NCBI GenBank assembly: GCA_031472005.1
Contig: PZJY01000002.1
Span: 3,100,001 to 3,164,000, forward strand
Direction of reading: 5' to 3'
DNA from: Tetracladium setigerum
Taxonomy: Eukaryota; Ascomycota; Leotiomycetes; Helotiales
DNA length: 64,000 nucleotides
Of this stretch, positions 49,881 through 62,272 are shown in pieces; position 1 is the first letter of the stretch, and each line of letters opens with the position of its first letter. The notes beneath the pieces are model-generated. The model searched no databases. It was not told where the DNA came from and saw nothing but the letters and a program-made list of their open reading frames with translations. Made by a program: the position numbers and the translations under genes.

Positions 49881-52800
49881 GAGGCAGAGGGCCCAGGAGG
49901 GAGAGGTAAAGTGGAGGAAGACCACTGGTCATTGGCCGAGAGGTCCGATCGAGGGATAGGCCAGCCCGAGCTAGCGGTGATGATCGTGTGGAAATAGAAC
50001 AGGACGAGACGAGGCGAGACGATGGAGAGAAAAGTGAGAAAAAGGTAATGAACAGGGACTTGCGAAGGGGTCAGATGATGATGGTGGAAGAGAGGAAGTG
50101 TATGTAAGTGGGAAGTCTTGTTTTGTTTACGGTACCAGGGACTACTAGCGCAACGCCTTCGCTATGTTGACATCCTTCTAACTTCAAAAGTTCTCTCTCT
50201 CTTTCTCTCTAAATGCCCATGATCTCCCTCGTTATTTACCCGGGCTTGTCGGTGATCATCTATTTGTCTTCACTCTTGTATGCTTTGGTATCTTTGTACA
50301 TGCAGGTGGTGGTAGGTGGTGGTCCAGAGGTCGAAACACTTCCAGGATGGCAAGCGAGCCGAGTGTGGTGGAGTGGACATGCCGCTTTGGAGACGAGGCA
50401 TTTGAAATGTACAGGCCCCCTTCCTTCTCTTCTTCACTACTACTCTACAATAATAATGACTACATGTCGATCTACCAACAGCATTATTGCAGTTGTGTGC
50501 ACAGCAGACTCGGTCTGATACCGAATTCCTTCACCTGTCTGTGCGAAGTATATCTCTACCAGCTGGACTGACTGGATTACCGCCGCCGTACTACTCTCAG
50601 ACCACTGTCTGGTACAGCAATGGTGATAATAATACTCGACAGCCTACAGGACTAGCTGCAATCCTGGACACGATCGTGGACGGATCGGAGAAAGCTCTGA
50701 TATCCATGCAGCCGAAAACGTGTGGCATGATTGGGCTGCTTGCATTCGGCTCGGGCAAGAAGCTTCGAAACCGAGAAGAAGAAGCAGAAGCAGCAGCAGA
50801 AGACTATGCCGTACACGCTGCTCCAACCAACAATATAAGGTGCATTGCTCGTTTGACGAGTGCTGTCTGCTTGCAATAAGAATAGCAACAGCAAGAATGT
50901 GCAAAGTCCATAACTACCTCACCACTACTCCTGCTATCCGGACCTGGCTGTTATTCACTTCACAACCATCCACCGAGGCGTCTAGTACCTGAATTCATGA
51001 CGATGAGAGCCACCGGCTTGCTAATCACTTTCTCAGCAACACTGTGAAACCAGCTGCAAGTCCTGCCATCCGGCCTCCTTCATTGGCTGCCGTCTTTTTC
51101 TGCTCTATCACGAGGTTCTGGTGTGAAGTCAAGGATCTCGCTAGCTTGTGCATGGGTTTGGCCTTCATAGCGAACGCCTTCGAGACCTTCTCATGCAAGC
51201 CTTTCCCAACGTGTGCGCTTGTTCCTACCCTGGAAATGGCACCCTCCGAAATTGAAAAGTTAATGAAGCAGAACAACAGCAACCTTGCTCCATCAAGCGG
51301 CGGCGGAACAGCTGCTGTTGAGAGAGCGAGGGAGACTGGGAGAGGCCGAACGATCAGCGAATTGGGACAACCCAGCAACATCCTTGCTACTTCCCCAGCT
51401 TTTCGAAGCCACCGGGGGCTCAGTGTAATCTCCTCGGGATGAGTTCCTGGGGAAATATGCAATAGCGTTGCACATTTCCTCTCGGCGTCGAAGAATTGAA
51501 GAAGTGAAGGCTCAAGGGTTATTCTGCGGAAATTGGTTGGAACGACTGCTGTCCTCGACGAAGTCCAGACTCCAAACCCTCTGTCCAGCACTTGTCTCAA
51601 TCTATGTCGAGAGACCAGAGATCCAGGTTTGACCTGAGCTGGACTTACATTATTGAGAGGCGACCAACCAGCGCTCTCCATGATCAAAGGAGACCATCGA
51701 TCGGACACGAATGCTGCAACCAACAACCGGCTCACCGGAATAGAGTCTGGATTTATTCAGGAGTCCAAGACCTTGCTGTTATGTCCGAGATTAAGTCATT
51801 CGGAGAGAAATACCTGTTTGATCTGAATCGCCCTTTCTATCTTCCCAATCTTGCAGGCATTCCTCACTTCTATCTGGTGGACATCAATGGCAAGAACATA
51901 ATTCTCCGAAACATATTAACAATATAGTAACAATGGATTGGGTGTTTCGAAATCAAATATCGGCCTCCTTCATATCATCGGATTGATTATTATTACGAAG
52001 TGCTGGAGTAGTGAGCCTCTGCACGATCTATCAAACTTTCCTCGCGGAGGAGCTGCCGCGACAAAACTCTCCAGAGCTCCATTATTCACATCTTCCACAG
52101 CGCCCAGGTTGAGATGCCTTTCTCTTGCGAAGGCCTTGTCCAGTACATCGTACCTTCTCCCTACCACCCCTTTCATACACCACCAAGCCTCTGATCCGAT
52201 GTTCTCCCGAACCGCCCACTACTTACAGTACAGTAGCCCAACTGCTCAACAAGGAACAAGATCAACCCTCCATCACACAACAAAAATGTTCTAGAAACCG
52301 GCCAGTCTTTATTGCCACATGGAATATCCATTCAGCAAAAACGAATGTTCGCCCACGTTATTTGTTACTCTCCCGGATATTAAGCCCGCCACCAACCGCT
52401 CGTATCTTACGATAAACTTTCCTGCCTCCGTACTATTTCCAAACAAGGATGTAGAGGTAGGGCAGGCAGGGAGGATTCAGAGGAGCCTCGTTCTTTTGCA
52501 CTTCTGCACGATGCATTGAAGTTTTCCTTGCACATCTGCATCTGCCGGTGTGGCAGGACAACCTGTCGAACCGCGAAGGTGATCGTCATTGCGATTTGTT
52601 GATCCCCAAGAAACTTTTTTAAATCCTGACGTAAGAATATTCGAAATAGGTAAAAAGATGAACCCAAGTTTCTTTGAAGGGATATTTCTCGATGGCATCC
52701 TCCCGCTTGTTGTGTTGAACCCAAGTCTTGTTTTGTGTTGTCTATTCGATCGGCAAACTCTTTGGTTGGGAGGCGTTGAGGTGACGGGCAAGCAAGATCT

Positions 52801-55089
52801 TTAAGCCGAACAATGTATCTTCGAGGTATCTTTGAAGTCGAGTGGCTTTGGGACTGTCTCAACCGGGGTGCGAGACTTTGCTGCTTTGTCATTCTTATGA
52901 TCAGTTTATGTGTTGCTTCGCCATGGGGGACGTTTTGGTTCATAGCAAATATGCAGCATTCAAGAAATTCCACATGTTTGCGCCCATCAATCGCATTATT
53001 GTTCTCTGAACTTAGTGTTTATGTTTTAGTTTCGATGTTATTCAGGCTTGATACGACCAATTTCTCCCATCGACTTGAAGTCCATACATGTGTTCAGGTG
53101 GTAGTAACCTAGGTATTTATCTGTAAACATGAATTAATGTGTCTTCTGTCCTTCTATACACATTTGCGATAAAAGAAGGAAATTAGTAAGCTCTGCCTTC
53201 TCTTTCTCAAGTTGACAAGTTTCTGCCCATTTCCGAGTTAGAGTGAGGAGATCAGTTGGGGAAAATGTACTTGTACATACAAAGTAGACAGAGTCGCCCT
53301 TCTCACTTCATAACATTCGGCTCAAAAACTCTCTTCATCATTCCAGCCATGCTCATTTTTTTTGTCTGCTCTTTCTTACCAACGGATACAGAGTAAGTGC
53401 ATTCGAATTCCCAGACAAGACGACCTGGAGCAGGCGAAGTGATGAAAGGTTTTTTCTTTGAATCGCATCTCACTCAAGTACTCCACACTCCTCTGCAATC
53501 ACAATCATCGAATTAATCATGGCACGAACCTCCAAAATTGCTCCATTCCGTATGTGTCCAAATTATTGATCTCAGGTGATAGTAAGAGACATTTTCTCGC
53601 TGTCTTAAATGTGCCAAGTGAGCATATGCTTCACGTTGATCTCTCCATCCTCGGTTCTGTACAGTGGCATACCATGGAGACAACACATCTATTTGTCGGA
53701 AATGGTTACTAGAAGTTGCACGCAAACTGATTGTTCATGAACGTTCGACATTCACTCCCTTTTCTCTTGTTATTTGGCCATATGGTTGTAGTTTTCACTT
53801 TACTATCACGTGCTAATGAGCGAGCAAGACTCGTCACCATGGAACGACGCGAACTCAATCGCATCTTCCAACCCCGTCACCCTCGATCCACACTTCTTTA
53901 CTTTCGGCACTTGCAGCCAAACAAACATCTCATTCGCTCAAAAACAACTCACTCGGATCATCGACGTGGTACTCCGATGTAGTCTCACTCATTTCCCAGC
54001 CGTTTCAATCCTCTGGAAAGGAAGGAGAAAGACGGTCAGGAACGTTAAATCCCTCGCCTATTGTTATCGCGCAAACTTAAATCCTATCGCGTGGTACACA
54101 AGTACACACCACTCAGTCAAAGCAGGCCTTTCGAATCCTTCAAGACGCCTGATGGTGTGGAAGGAAGAACATTAGTCCCCCCACATCCCAGGTACTAAAC
54201 CATAGTCCTTGATGACAACTCAAGCAGATCTTGCTCCAACTGCGCACCACTCTGAATTACAAATAGGTGAGAGGTTAAGCAAACATAAGACTTGCAATTG
54301 CATTGTTTGGCTTGGGCGAGTGTCGCACGGACGAGTCATCAATAATCCTCAAACTTGGAAATGACAGGTTTTGGGTTCGGGACTTGACCGGATAGTTGAT
54401 AAGATAGCGGAAGAAATAACGCCGCCTTTTTTGTTCCGCGAGAGGTAGTGACATTTCTCTAGCTTGTGTCTGTCATGGCGGTTTGTATAGTTAAGGGTTG
54501 GAGGTGGGATTGTGTACACGTGAAGGAGAAAGGGGGAAAAGGGGGTTAAGCGAGTTTTCTCCAGAATAGCACTGGAGGTTGAGAAATAACCTCCTATTCT
54601 GTACTTCCATACAAAGGGGCTAATTTCGCTTAGAATTATTCTTTGATACAATCGTGTTTGTCCAGTTTTGGTTGTTTCATGAAATGTCACTTGTGAAAAT
54701 ATACTCAGATAAGAACTCAATTACAGAGTATAAAACTTCAACACCATAGGATATTTCACACATATCAACAGACTGGCTTTCCCTTTTATCTAGACTATAG
54801 TGTAATTACTTAGTTTCATCTGTTTATGTAATATACAGCACTTTTTGTTTTGATTTAAATAATTATTCATGTTTTGAATTTAGAACTTCGAAAGGTGCGA
54901 AAATTATTTAGTCTGACCTCCTTTCTTGCAAGAATAATTGCTTGGACAAGTACTAACAACGCTTTTAAAGAAAATAATATTACTTGAGATCTATACGCAA
55001 AGTTATGTGTCAGTAACAAACTAAATCTCACCTTTCTTATCTTCCAAAGTCTGCCCCGCATGTCCCCGCATGTATATTGACAGTCTATC

Positions 55090-55770
55090 CTTTTCACAAG
55101 CACTGTCTTCTACTCCCTGACCCCAATATACCGTCTCTAAATAAAGAATTCATATTCTCTTTATGTTACTTAGACTAATTCAAATATATTTGATACTTTT
55201 CTTACAAGTCCTTTCTTGTTCCTTGTTTCATAGAACCTATTTGCGTCTCGGCTATCTGGACTTCCAACCTTTTCGAAATAACCTCCCCAACCTTAATACA
55301 CCCTCTTCTCTGACAGATAATTTATTATCTCTTTATATCACTTAAGCCAACTCAAAAGATATTTGTTACTCTTCTGATAATACCTTTCTTGCTCCTTGTT
55401 TCCTAAAACCCGATTGCGTTTTGACTATTTGGGCTCTGATCTTTTCGAAATCACTCCACTAACTGCAACGCGTCTGTCCCACGAACAGAGAACTTGTCTT
55501 CTCGCTTAATTTAACTGCTCCAAATATTTCCCATCCTTGATCGTCTTGCAACTCCTTATTCTCCAAAGTCGACCCTCGCCTATCCGGACTTCAAGTCCCC
55601 TCGACCACAACCACACCGTAGTTTTCCACAGACACAGGACCAAGCTTTTCTTCCTGCTTCTTTATGTATCCATCATCTCTTGTTATTCTCTCGAGTTCTT
55701 GTTTACTACAATCCACTTCTTCCTGTTTGGGCATCTAAACTTTTGAAGTCACCACAGCGACCCCATCACG
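55090..55770. repeat. Decayed tandem array, period about 140-177 bases
   Basis: Blocks recur in the same order. The anchor CTTTTCGAAAT-like is at about 55092 (weak), 55269, 55441, 55598 (weak) and 55740. The anchor CTCTTTAT-xx-CACTTA is at about 55158 and 55330. CCTTGTTTC followed by AAAACC is at about 55221 and 55397. Copies at 55158 and 55330 align over more than 120 bases with many C/T and G/A changes. The outer copies are weaker. There is no coding frame. It ends about 560 bases before the RING-variant start codon. Confidence 0.7.
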
Positions 55771-56336
55771 TCTGTCAACAACTTTGGACCTGACCCCCTC
55801 TTCCTACCGCACCCAACACCTGTTTCCCACCCACCTTTCTTTGCAAGAAGCTGCTGTTGTGATTCAGACCTTCTCATTTCTGACTTCTGCAAACTTTTGT
55901 TTACAACGCACGCGAGAACCGCACCGCACATTCATAACATCCACGCAGGTCTCTGAATCAAAAGGTACGATACGAAGATGTCAGTCAATGCAATGCAATA
56001 GACGAACTTCCTTTTTCCTCCTTCTCCTACTTCCTACAAAATCAATCGCATTATCAGAACTAATTTGCTCGCGCAAGCAGATTTCCCCGTCCTCGAGCTA
56101 CGACCTTCGAAGGTGTCAGAGCAACAACCTCTTTCCCACCCTTTCTCCCACATAGCGCGCAGTCAACTGTGTTACAACCAGACAGAGATACTTGCCGGTC
56201 ACTTCATCTATCGCAAAGTCATATCCGCATCTTCGACCCCAAATTTGTAAGTCTACCTACTCAGCCTGCACCCTTTCCCTTCCCACTCACCGAGACTTAG
56301 CTCCTCGTACCTCTCCACCACCCTACAACCACCAAG

Positions 56337-58221
56337 ATGCCAGCCCAACGTCGATCCTCTCGAGTCGCCATTCAGCGCGTCAATAGTGGTCTGACATTCC
56401 AAAACTTCACCCCTAAACAAACATGCCTGATCTTGGCGCTCTCGCATCAATCAGGATGGAGTTGCGACAGAATTGGTCTTGCGCTCATGAAGACACAAAT
56501 CATGCATGGCACCAATAGAATCCGAGCTGAGAATCTCTGGTCGTTCTTCAAGTAAGTTTCCCCATACCTCCTGAATAAAAATGGTCCAAAAGTCGTAAGT
56601 GAGATGGTGCGCGGTCGCTTGCAGTATGCGAATGCACAGATGTATGTTCGGGAACTGATGGCTTGGCCAACTGTAGGAAATGGGTTGGCAAACGAAATGG
56701 CAATACCATCATCACAACAGAAGAACTAACAACAATGAACTCCACATTGGAAGAAGCTGGATTCAACTTGACGACGACGACGACGGGAAATCCTTTGAAT
56801 ATGACCCTTCGGCCGGTGAGTCATTTTCTATTTTATTTCCTGATGGGGGATTGAGTGATGTGAGAGTGAGAGTGTGTGTGAGAGAGCGGGCTGTGTTGTG
56901 TTGTGTTGCCTGCCTGCCTGCCTGGCTGGCATGACATAACCTCAAGTGACTAACCGCGAGGCTTCAGACAACCGTTATCTACAACACCACCACATGGACT
57001 CCTCTCGTGAGTGAAGCAGAAGTTTTGAAAGTATTCTCTGGCTTCGAGATCAATATGCCTGCTGAACACAAAGACAAGAATGGGCGCGGCCTTTTCACTA
57101 ACTTCTCCCATACGATGAGAGAAGGGAACATCAAGGAGCTCATGGGGCGTAACGGCACTGAGGACGTTCTGTTGGCCAACCTAAGTAGCCTTGAAGTTGC
57201 TGTTGTTACAACCTTCGGAGAGCCTATGAAACTCATCTTCCAAAACATTATGAAGCGATGGGCCCGAGCCGTTCGACATCAGCTGCGACGTCCAGATGAT
57301 AAGCTTGGCCTTCGAGCCTTCAACAAAATTGAATACGGCGACCTGATGATGGAGTTTCTTGCTGAATACGATAGTGCCTATGTAGCTAAATTTGGAGAAC
57401 CCGAGGTATGTTGTTGAACTTGCATTATCTAAAGTCGCAGCAGCTGATTTTGAGGATAGCCCGTTCAGCAAGAAGCTCCTGAAGACAGCAAACCCACTAC
57501 CCTCATTGTTGAAAGCACTGCGCTCGCAGGCAAGATCCTACTCGCTATGATCATGATCGATCGACTTGACGTCGCCCTTGCTGTGCGAAAGAAGCAACGC
57601 GATGAACTTCATTTTGCCTACGTCGACGTTAATGACTTCCCGACTATGGGTGACGTCTATACTACTTGCACTTCGTGCTATGAAGACTATGACGAGGAGA
57701 AGTGCGTACCAATCCAAATGGTTGTCTGTTGCTACCAGATGCTTTGCGTGACTTGCATGAAGCGATGGGTCGGTGAGAAGATCATTGGAAGGGGAATGAA
57801 GAACGTAGCCTGCCCTGTGTGTCGCCAGGAGTTCTCCGATGCTTTTCTAGAGAAGCTTCTACCGGATGAAGCCAGAGAGGAAGATGGAGAGGAGAGTGAA
57901 GATGAGAATGAAGAGGGGGACGAATGGGAGGACCAGGGACAGATTGTAGTGGAGGAAGAAGCCTCTGGGATTTCGGTCGCTCAACCAGAGGTGGCCGATC
58001 AATCTGCTGATGTTGTAATGGAAGATGAGGGTGCCGAACCAGAACAGCCAGTATCAGGAGAAATCCCAGCTTCGAACAGTGCCATAGACGATGTTGGCGA
58101 AGTCCTTGCCGAGACACTTGATGTCGTTGTAAACTCTGAACCCTTCCTGAGCGAAAGTGCTCTCTCAGTTCATGAGTCATTTGGCTCTCCAAGAGTTGGT
58201 GGTGTTGCGGTTATGGCCTGA
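56337..58221 (+). CDS. RING-variant protein with helix-turn-helix-like N-terminus
   Basis: No family recognised as a whole. Exons are 56337-56551, 56677-56815, 56968-57405 and 57460-58221, giving 517 residues with consistent phases. Residues 20-75 (LTFQNFTPKQTCLILALSHQ, GWSCDRIGLAL, ENLWSFFKKW) look like a helix-turn-helix or Myb-like fold. The middle (120-330) is helical and unknown. The zinc site is C334-x2-C337, C346, C354-C355-Y-Q-M-L-C360-x2-C363, then C382-P-V-C385. This follows RING spacing, but the usual His between the third and fifth ligands is absent. The tail from 395 is very acidic (EEDGEESEDENEEGDEWED). A RING-type ubiquitin ligase is plausible, not shown. Intron 2 contains GT and GCCT microsatellites (56863-56930). 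Confidence 0.78.
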
Positions 58222-59158
58222 TTGCATTAATGAAATTGATGATGGAGAAAGGGATGGATACTGGGCACGTATGACGACTGGAGTTATTGGGAATGTTGTG
58301 TATTTTGTTATGGGTATGAGTGTCTGGATATTCTCGAGGGCGTTGATTCCATAGTGTGTGTTTGATTTGGTTTGGTTTTGGGGGTGCATTTGCCGGAATG
58401 GGTGATCAAGACTATGTAGATATAGAAAGACTAGTGATGATAGTTATGTTTGTTCGATACCCGCCGACCTGGACTTGCTTTGTTAGCAGCTGCTTCTATA
58501 AGATAGACTGCCTAGCGTATCAATACAATATGGAGTATACATTGAAAGTATTTCGTGAAAATAATCGATTAGTCCTGCTGGTTGTCCTTGGAGTTGGAGA
58601 TCGATCCTACAATGCTCTAAGTTGGAGCCGGAGGTTCGAAAATTATTACCGCTGTCCAGAGTGCTTGTAACGACCTTTGTGATTGCTTCTTCAGTCCTGT
58701 ACCCAGTACCTTCTCTCAAGATCGCACAGTCACCAAACACCAGTCATCCGCATAAAAACCCTCCATCCTGAATTCCTGGAACCGTAGGATTTAGTTAATT
58801 CAATATACTCTCTGGATGTTGCATTTACAGCAAAAACAATCACCACTGAGCACCCAGACATGTTTTTGTGGAATGACTGGTATTGAGACTATTCTATGCT
58901 GTCGAAAGACCACCGTCCACGCGCAGAGAAAGCTCGGTCTACCAGACCAGTTTTGAGAAACCCACAAGTCGAGAGTCTTCCGGAGTCAGAAATTCCATCG
59001 AAACCTAGATTCCGTTGCAAAGGCCTCCACCCGAAATCTCACCACCCGTCAATCCCCCCAAGCAACCATCCGTAACTCCAATGCCATGTGTCGTATAAAG
59101 ATCTTTGCCATTCCACGAGCCCATCGCGAGAGAAACAATTCGAGAAGGTGATTTTGAT
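58222..59158. other. Convergent intergenic region, RING-variant / uS14
   Basis: 937 bases between two 3' ends. No supported gene is seen. Confidence 0.5.
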
Positions 59159-59509
59159 TTAACGGTGCTGTGGAAACAATTGTCAGCGGGAGCACTTCCT
59201 TCCCTGGAGCTCTGGCTGCCCCTCAATTTCAATCGCATACCTTGACGAATCCAATATCGGCGGCCTTCTCACGGAAACATTGACGGCAGATGTTGAGACC
59301 ATATTTTCTGATCAAACCAGCCTTGTGTGTGCAGACACGGCTGTTCGTTCAAAAGTTAGCTGGTATTCCTTCTTCACCCTGCAAAATTCCCCATCTTCCT
59401 TCGTTTTTCCCACGCGCAACTGGGCCATAATCGCTGGAGAGGCTTACCAGGCACGGGCACCTTTGCCGTATGTGCGGGGGCGAGAGTTCCAGACGGATTC
59501 GTGAGACAT
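59159..59509 (-). CDS. RPS29: Cytosolic 40S ribosomal protein uS14
   Basis: Small-subunit protein of the 40S head. Exons are 59509-59448 (62 bases), 59340-59241 (100) and 59167-59159 (9), giving 56 residues, exactly the family length. It starts [20 protein letters not shown]. The zinc site is C21-x2-C24 and C39-x2-C42 within [20 protein letters not shown]. The terminal exon encodes only His, Arg and the stop, and restores the standard C-terminus FVKHR. Without splicing, the frame would continue into the intron. Divergent from the small Gly-rich gene across 1.08 kb. Confidence 0.95.
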
Positions 59510-60589
59510 GGTCGCGGTTTACGATGTCGAGTCGGTGAGGTTGGTCGGGAGATTGTCGTGATCGTGAAATTGGAGGAGTTGGAGACACTTTTGGGGACTT
59601 TCTGTGGGAGACGCTAATATTCAAGCAATTCGCTAGGATGACCAATAGAAAGGCGCCGCCCCACTTATTTCAATCCCGATTGCGAATTTAGATCTCGACT
59701 GCGATCAACCACGACTGCGACGTGCAACAATTATTCTCTCTTCGATTGATACGTTCATGTTGTAGCCGCTAACGCATGAGTATATATCAACGAAGGTAAA
59801 TGCTAGTCGCTCAACGATGCTCCCAACTTTGCTGAAGGACCGGCCAAATCTTACATCACACTAATATCATGTTACTTCCGGACTATACACAGATTGAGGG
59901 TAACCTTTGAATAAATGCGAAAGAAAGGGAGATACAGGCGAGTTCCTGGAGAAGGCTTCGCTGCAGCTCCTCTCAATTTCTCAACAAATTCTACAAAATC
60001 AGTTCTTTCAAATGGCCGATGATGGACGGATTGTACCGTTTCGGATCACGAATCCTTGGTCATTATTACAGTATCTCGGTGACAGTAAGTGGCCGCTGAT
60101 GGTGTTTTATCTCATTCCTCATTACCGAGAAACTACGCAAATCTCATGTGCCATATTTGTATTAATATTTTGCAACGTTATTTCTATCTTTGCAAGCGTA
60201 CATCCGCTTAATTCACCCATACCATTCCATCTCCATTTCGTCTCAACTCTGATTCATACTTCGTACCGTATACTCCATTCCTGCCTATGCTATCACACCC
60301 GAATCTAGATGGTAGAGATATGCAGTCTCAAAAAATAAGGAACAAAATATTGACCATCCAAATTCGTCATTTTAAATTCCAAGTTATGTCGTCTTTTATT
60401 GCTAGGAAATTGGCAAGCTGAATTTCACTCAACTGTTGTGACTTCACCAGACAAAAGAGCTCATCGCGTCTCACTCGCTTCTCTCTTGCATCACAACAAC
60501 CCCTCCATTCCAACCTCTTCCACCCAAACTCTTCCGCCCTCTGTGCTTTAAATAAACCCAACAATAAAAGTACAACCAAATCTCTCAAA
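59510..60589. promoter_or_regulatory. Divergent upstream region, uS14 / small Gly-rich protein
   Basis: 1.08 kb between two outward-facing start codons. A 133-codon frame at 59907-60308 (+) has no recognisable motif. The right end has CTCACTCGCTTCTC-like pyrimidine blocks typical of a leader. Confidence 0.5.
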
Positions 60590-61037
60590 ATGGTACGTAC
60601 ATACAACCCCTCCCACCTTCCTGCCACATACCCAATCCAACCAACCTCCAAGCTAACCCACCACCCCTCCCCCTCTCCAGTCCAAAGACTCCTCTTACAC
60701 CTACATCCACTTCACCGCGCCCCAAAACGCCGACCTCTTCGAAGATTTCTGCAAGGACAAACTCCCCGACGACGAGATCTACGTTCCACCGCACAACCAA
60801 CCCATCAATCCCGAGGACGAGGACGATGTTGTGCCCGATCAGCATGCGGCCTTTGGCATTCAGAGAGCGACGCAGAAGACGAGGGAGAAGGCTTGGAAGG
60901 ATTTGGGATTGGGGGAGTTGATGGGGAAGGGTCCTGGTGCGGAGAATGGAGGGGGTGGGGGAAATGGTGGTGCCGGGAGTGGTGGTGGTGGGATTGGAGG
61001 AGCTGGGTGGAAGGGTAGTAGGAGTTTGCCTAGGTAG
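60590..61037 (+). CDS. Small Gly-rich conserved hypothetical protein
   Basis: 119 residues, function unknown. Exon 1 is only the ATG at 60590-60592, immediately followed by a GTACGT donor; the 88-base intron ends CTCTCCAG and exon 2 is 60681-61037. The protein begins MSKDSSYTYIHFTAPQNADL, has an acidic middle (NPEDEDDVVPDQHAAFGIQR), a short helix (TREKAWKDLGLGELMG) and a Gly-rich tail. Without the spliced ATG, the open frame of exon 2 has no Met before 60831, yet its upstream part reads as good protein; that is why I use the split start. Convergent with TRS31. Confidence 0.75.
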
Positions 61038-61479
61038 GGCTGTTGGTGTTTTTGAGGGAATAGGCGGATGGTAGAGAGGTTCATGGAGTTTGGTTTTCAT
61101 GGTTTTCATTATGGGAGGGGAATACCTTTGCTGCATAGATAGTATCGCGGAGTTTTTCACGGCTTTGTACAAATAATAAAGACAGACGTGTAGTCGACGA
61201 CGGTACAACAGTCTAATAAATTGCAAATTTATAACGACACAAGTTCAATATTCGAAACTAGGAACCAGGATAGGTCTTTACATGTACTTTCATATGCCTA
61301 TTTCTTGAGCAATCAAACGCTCAAAACCATCCGTACCTTGAACTCCAGCAATGCCCATATAACGCCTACGTCCCAAATCGACCTTGCTTGCTATAAACCT
61401 CTCGCTCCCATATCCTCTGCTTCCACTTTCACTTCCTCGGCTTCTCATGTTCTTCTCATAGCCTCCCCCCGACCTCCTC
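61038..61479. other. Convergent intergenic region
   Basis: 442 bases between the 3' ends of the Gly-rich protein gene and TRS31. An AATAAA-like tail signal lies near 61176. Nothing else is seen. Confidence 0.5.
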
Positions 61480-62272
61480 TCATGACCTCCCCAAGAAAGC
61501 CTCCCTCTCCACAACCTCCTCTTGAAACTTAACCAAAAACACCGTCTTCCCCGGCCACAACTCCCCCTCTTCCCCCTTCCCCACACTATGCGCCGTCACC
61601 TTCGCCGGAAATCCCGCGCCATCACAAACACCCTCCACAATGCCCGCCACAAACGCTGCACAGTTCAACTGATTCATCTCCTTAGGCACACTAATATACT
61701 GATTGACCAACGGATCGTTGTCGGAGATCATGTATTCTTCAGGTGTATCTGGGTTGGAAGATTTCTCGAGGGCGTCTGCTGGCCGGGAGAAGAGATGTTT
61801 CCACAGGACGGTGGTGATGAATTGGAGGAGCGCGATGATGTGGAGGGGACGGGTTTGCGTGCGCGGGGGTTCGCGGTAGAGAAGGAGGTCGAGAAGTTTG
61901 AGGCCTATGGGGTGCCCTTGGATGTTTAACCTATGCTCAAGAAATCGCATTAGCAAAAGCTCCCTCTATCTCTCAGATTAAAACACAAGTGCACATTCTA
62001 CCGCGGGTAGTGCACGTTGAATTAGTGGATGTGTAAACGCACCGTTTCTCCAAATCTTGAATCCCAGTAACGCGCTTCTGCGCGTAGCTAACCATCTCCC
62101 CAAAAAGATAAGCAAAGCTGGATTGACTAAGCTCTTGCGTGCGGCTGCGGTTTAGGGGACGGTGGTAGATTGTTTTGCCAGTGGATGGGTATCGAAGACC
62201 TGGCTGCTGCGAGCCTCGTTGGGTTTGGGAGTGGTTTGCCAGTGGTGGCTTTACTTGTTGGGAGGATGCCAT
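61480..62272 (-). CDS. TRS31: TRAPP complex subunit Trs31
   Basis: Bet3-family core subunit of the TRAPP complexes, which activate the Ypt1 GTPase in ER-to-Golgi traffic. Exon 1 is 62272-62043 and exon 2 is 61930-61480, giving 226 residues; the intron joins IQDLEKR to LNIQGHPIGLKLLDLLLYRE. The Bet3-like fold is indicated by QELSQSSFAYLFGEMVSYAQ, LLQFITTVLWKHLFSRPADA, EYMISDNDPLVNQYISVPKE and LNCAAFVAGIVEGVCDGAGF. A non-conserved polar N-terminus of about 45 residues precedes it. Frame intact. It is followed on the same strand by intergenic sequence and then the Sec14-like gene. Confidence 0.93.

Larger units (their letters stand above)
49121..56336. other. 7.2 kb gene-free divergent interval
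   Basis: Between the starts of the AmdX-like regulator (-) and the RING-variant gene (+). Open frames at 51025-51735 (-, 236 codons), 51044-51442 (+) and 52407-52973 (-, 188 codons) lack recognisable motifs. The left kilobase carries a GGCAA array (49857-49880) and a CT-rich tract (50190-50210), like a long leader. The right part (54700-56330) is AT- and pyrimidine-rich and holds a decayed tandem array at about 55090-55770. Confidence 0.55.

Noticed and set aside
51025..51735. 236-codon open frame on the minus strand
   Set aside because: It overlaps another open frame on the opposite strand and shows no domain, signal or family resemblance; kept only as part of the gene-free interval.
52407..52973. 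188-codon open frame on the minus strand
   Set aside because: No motif, no splice context and no family resemblance; likely chance.
58440..58470. GTTCGATACC-like string resembling a tRNA B box
   Set aside because: No T-arm pairing and no acceptor stem; it lies in a 3' intergenic region.
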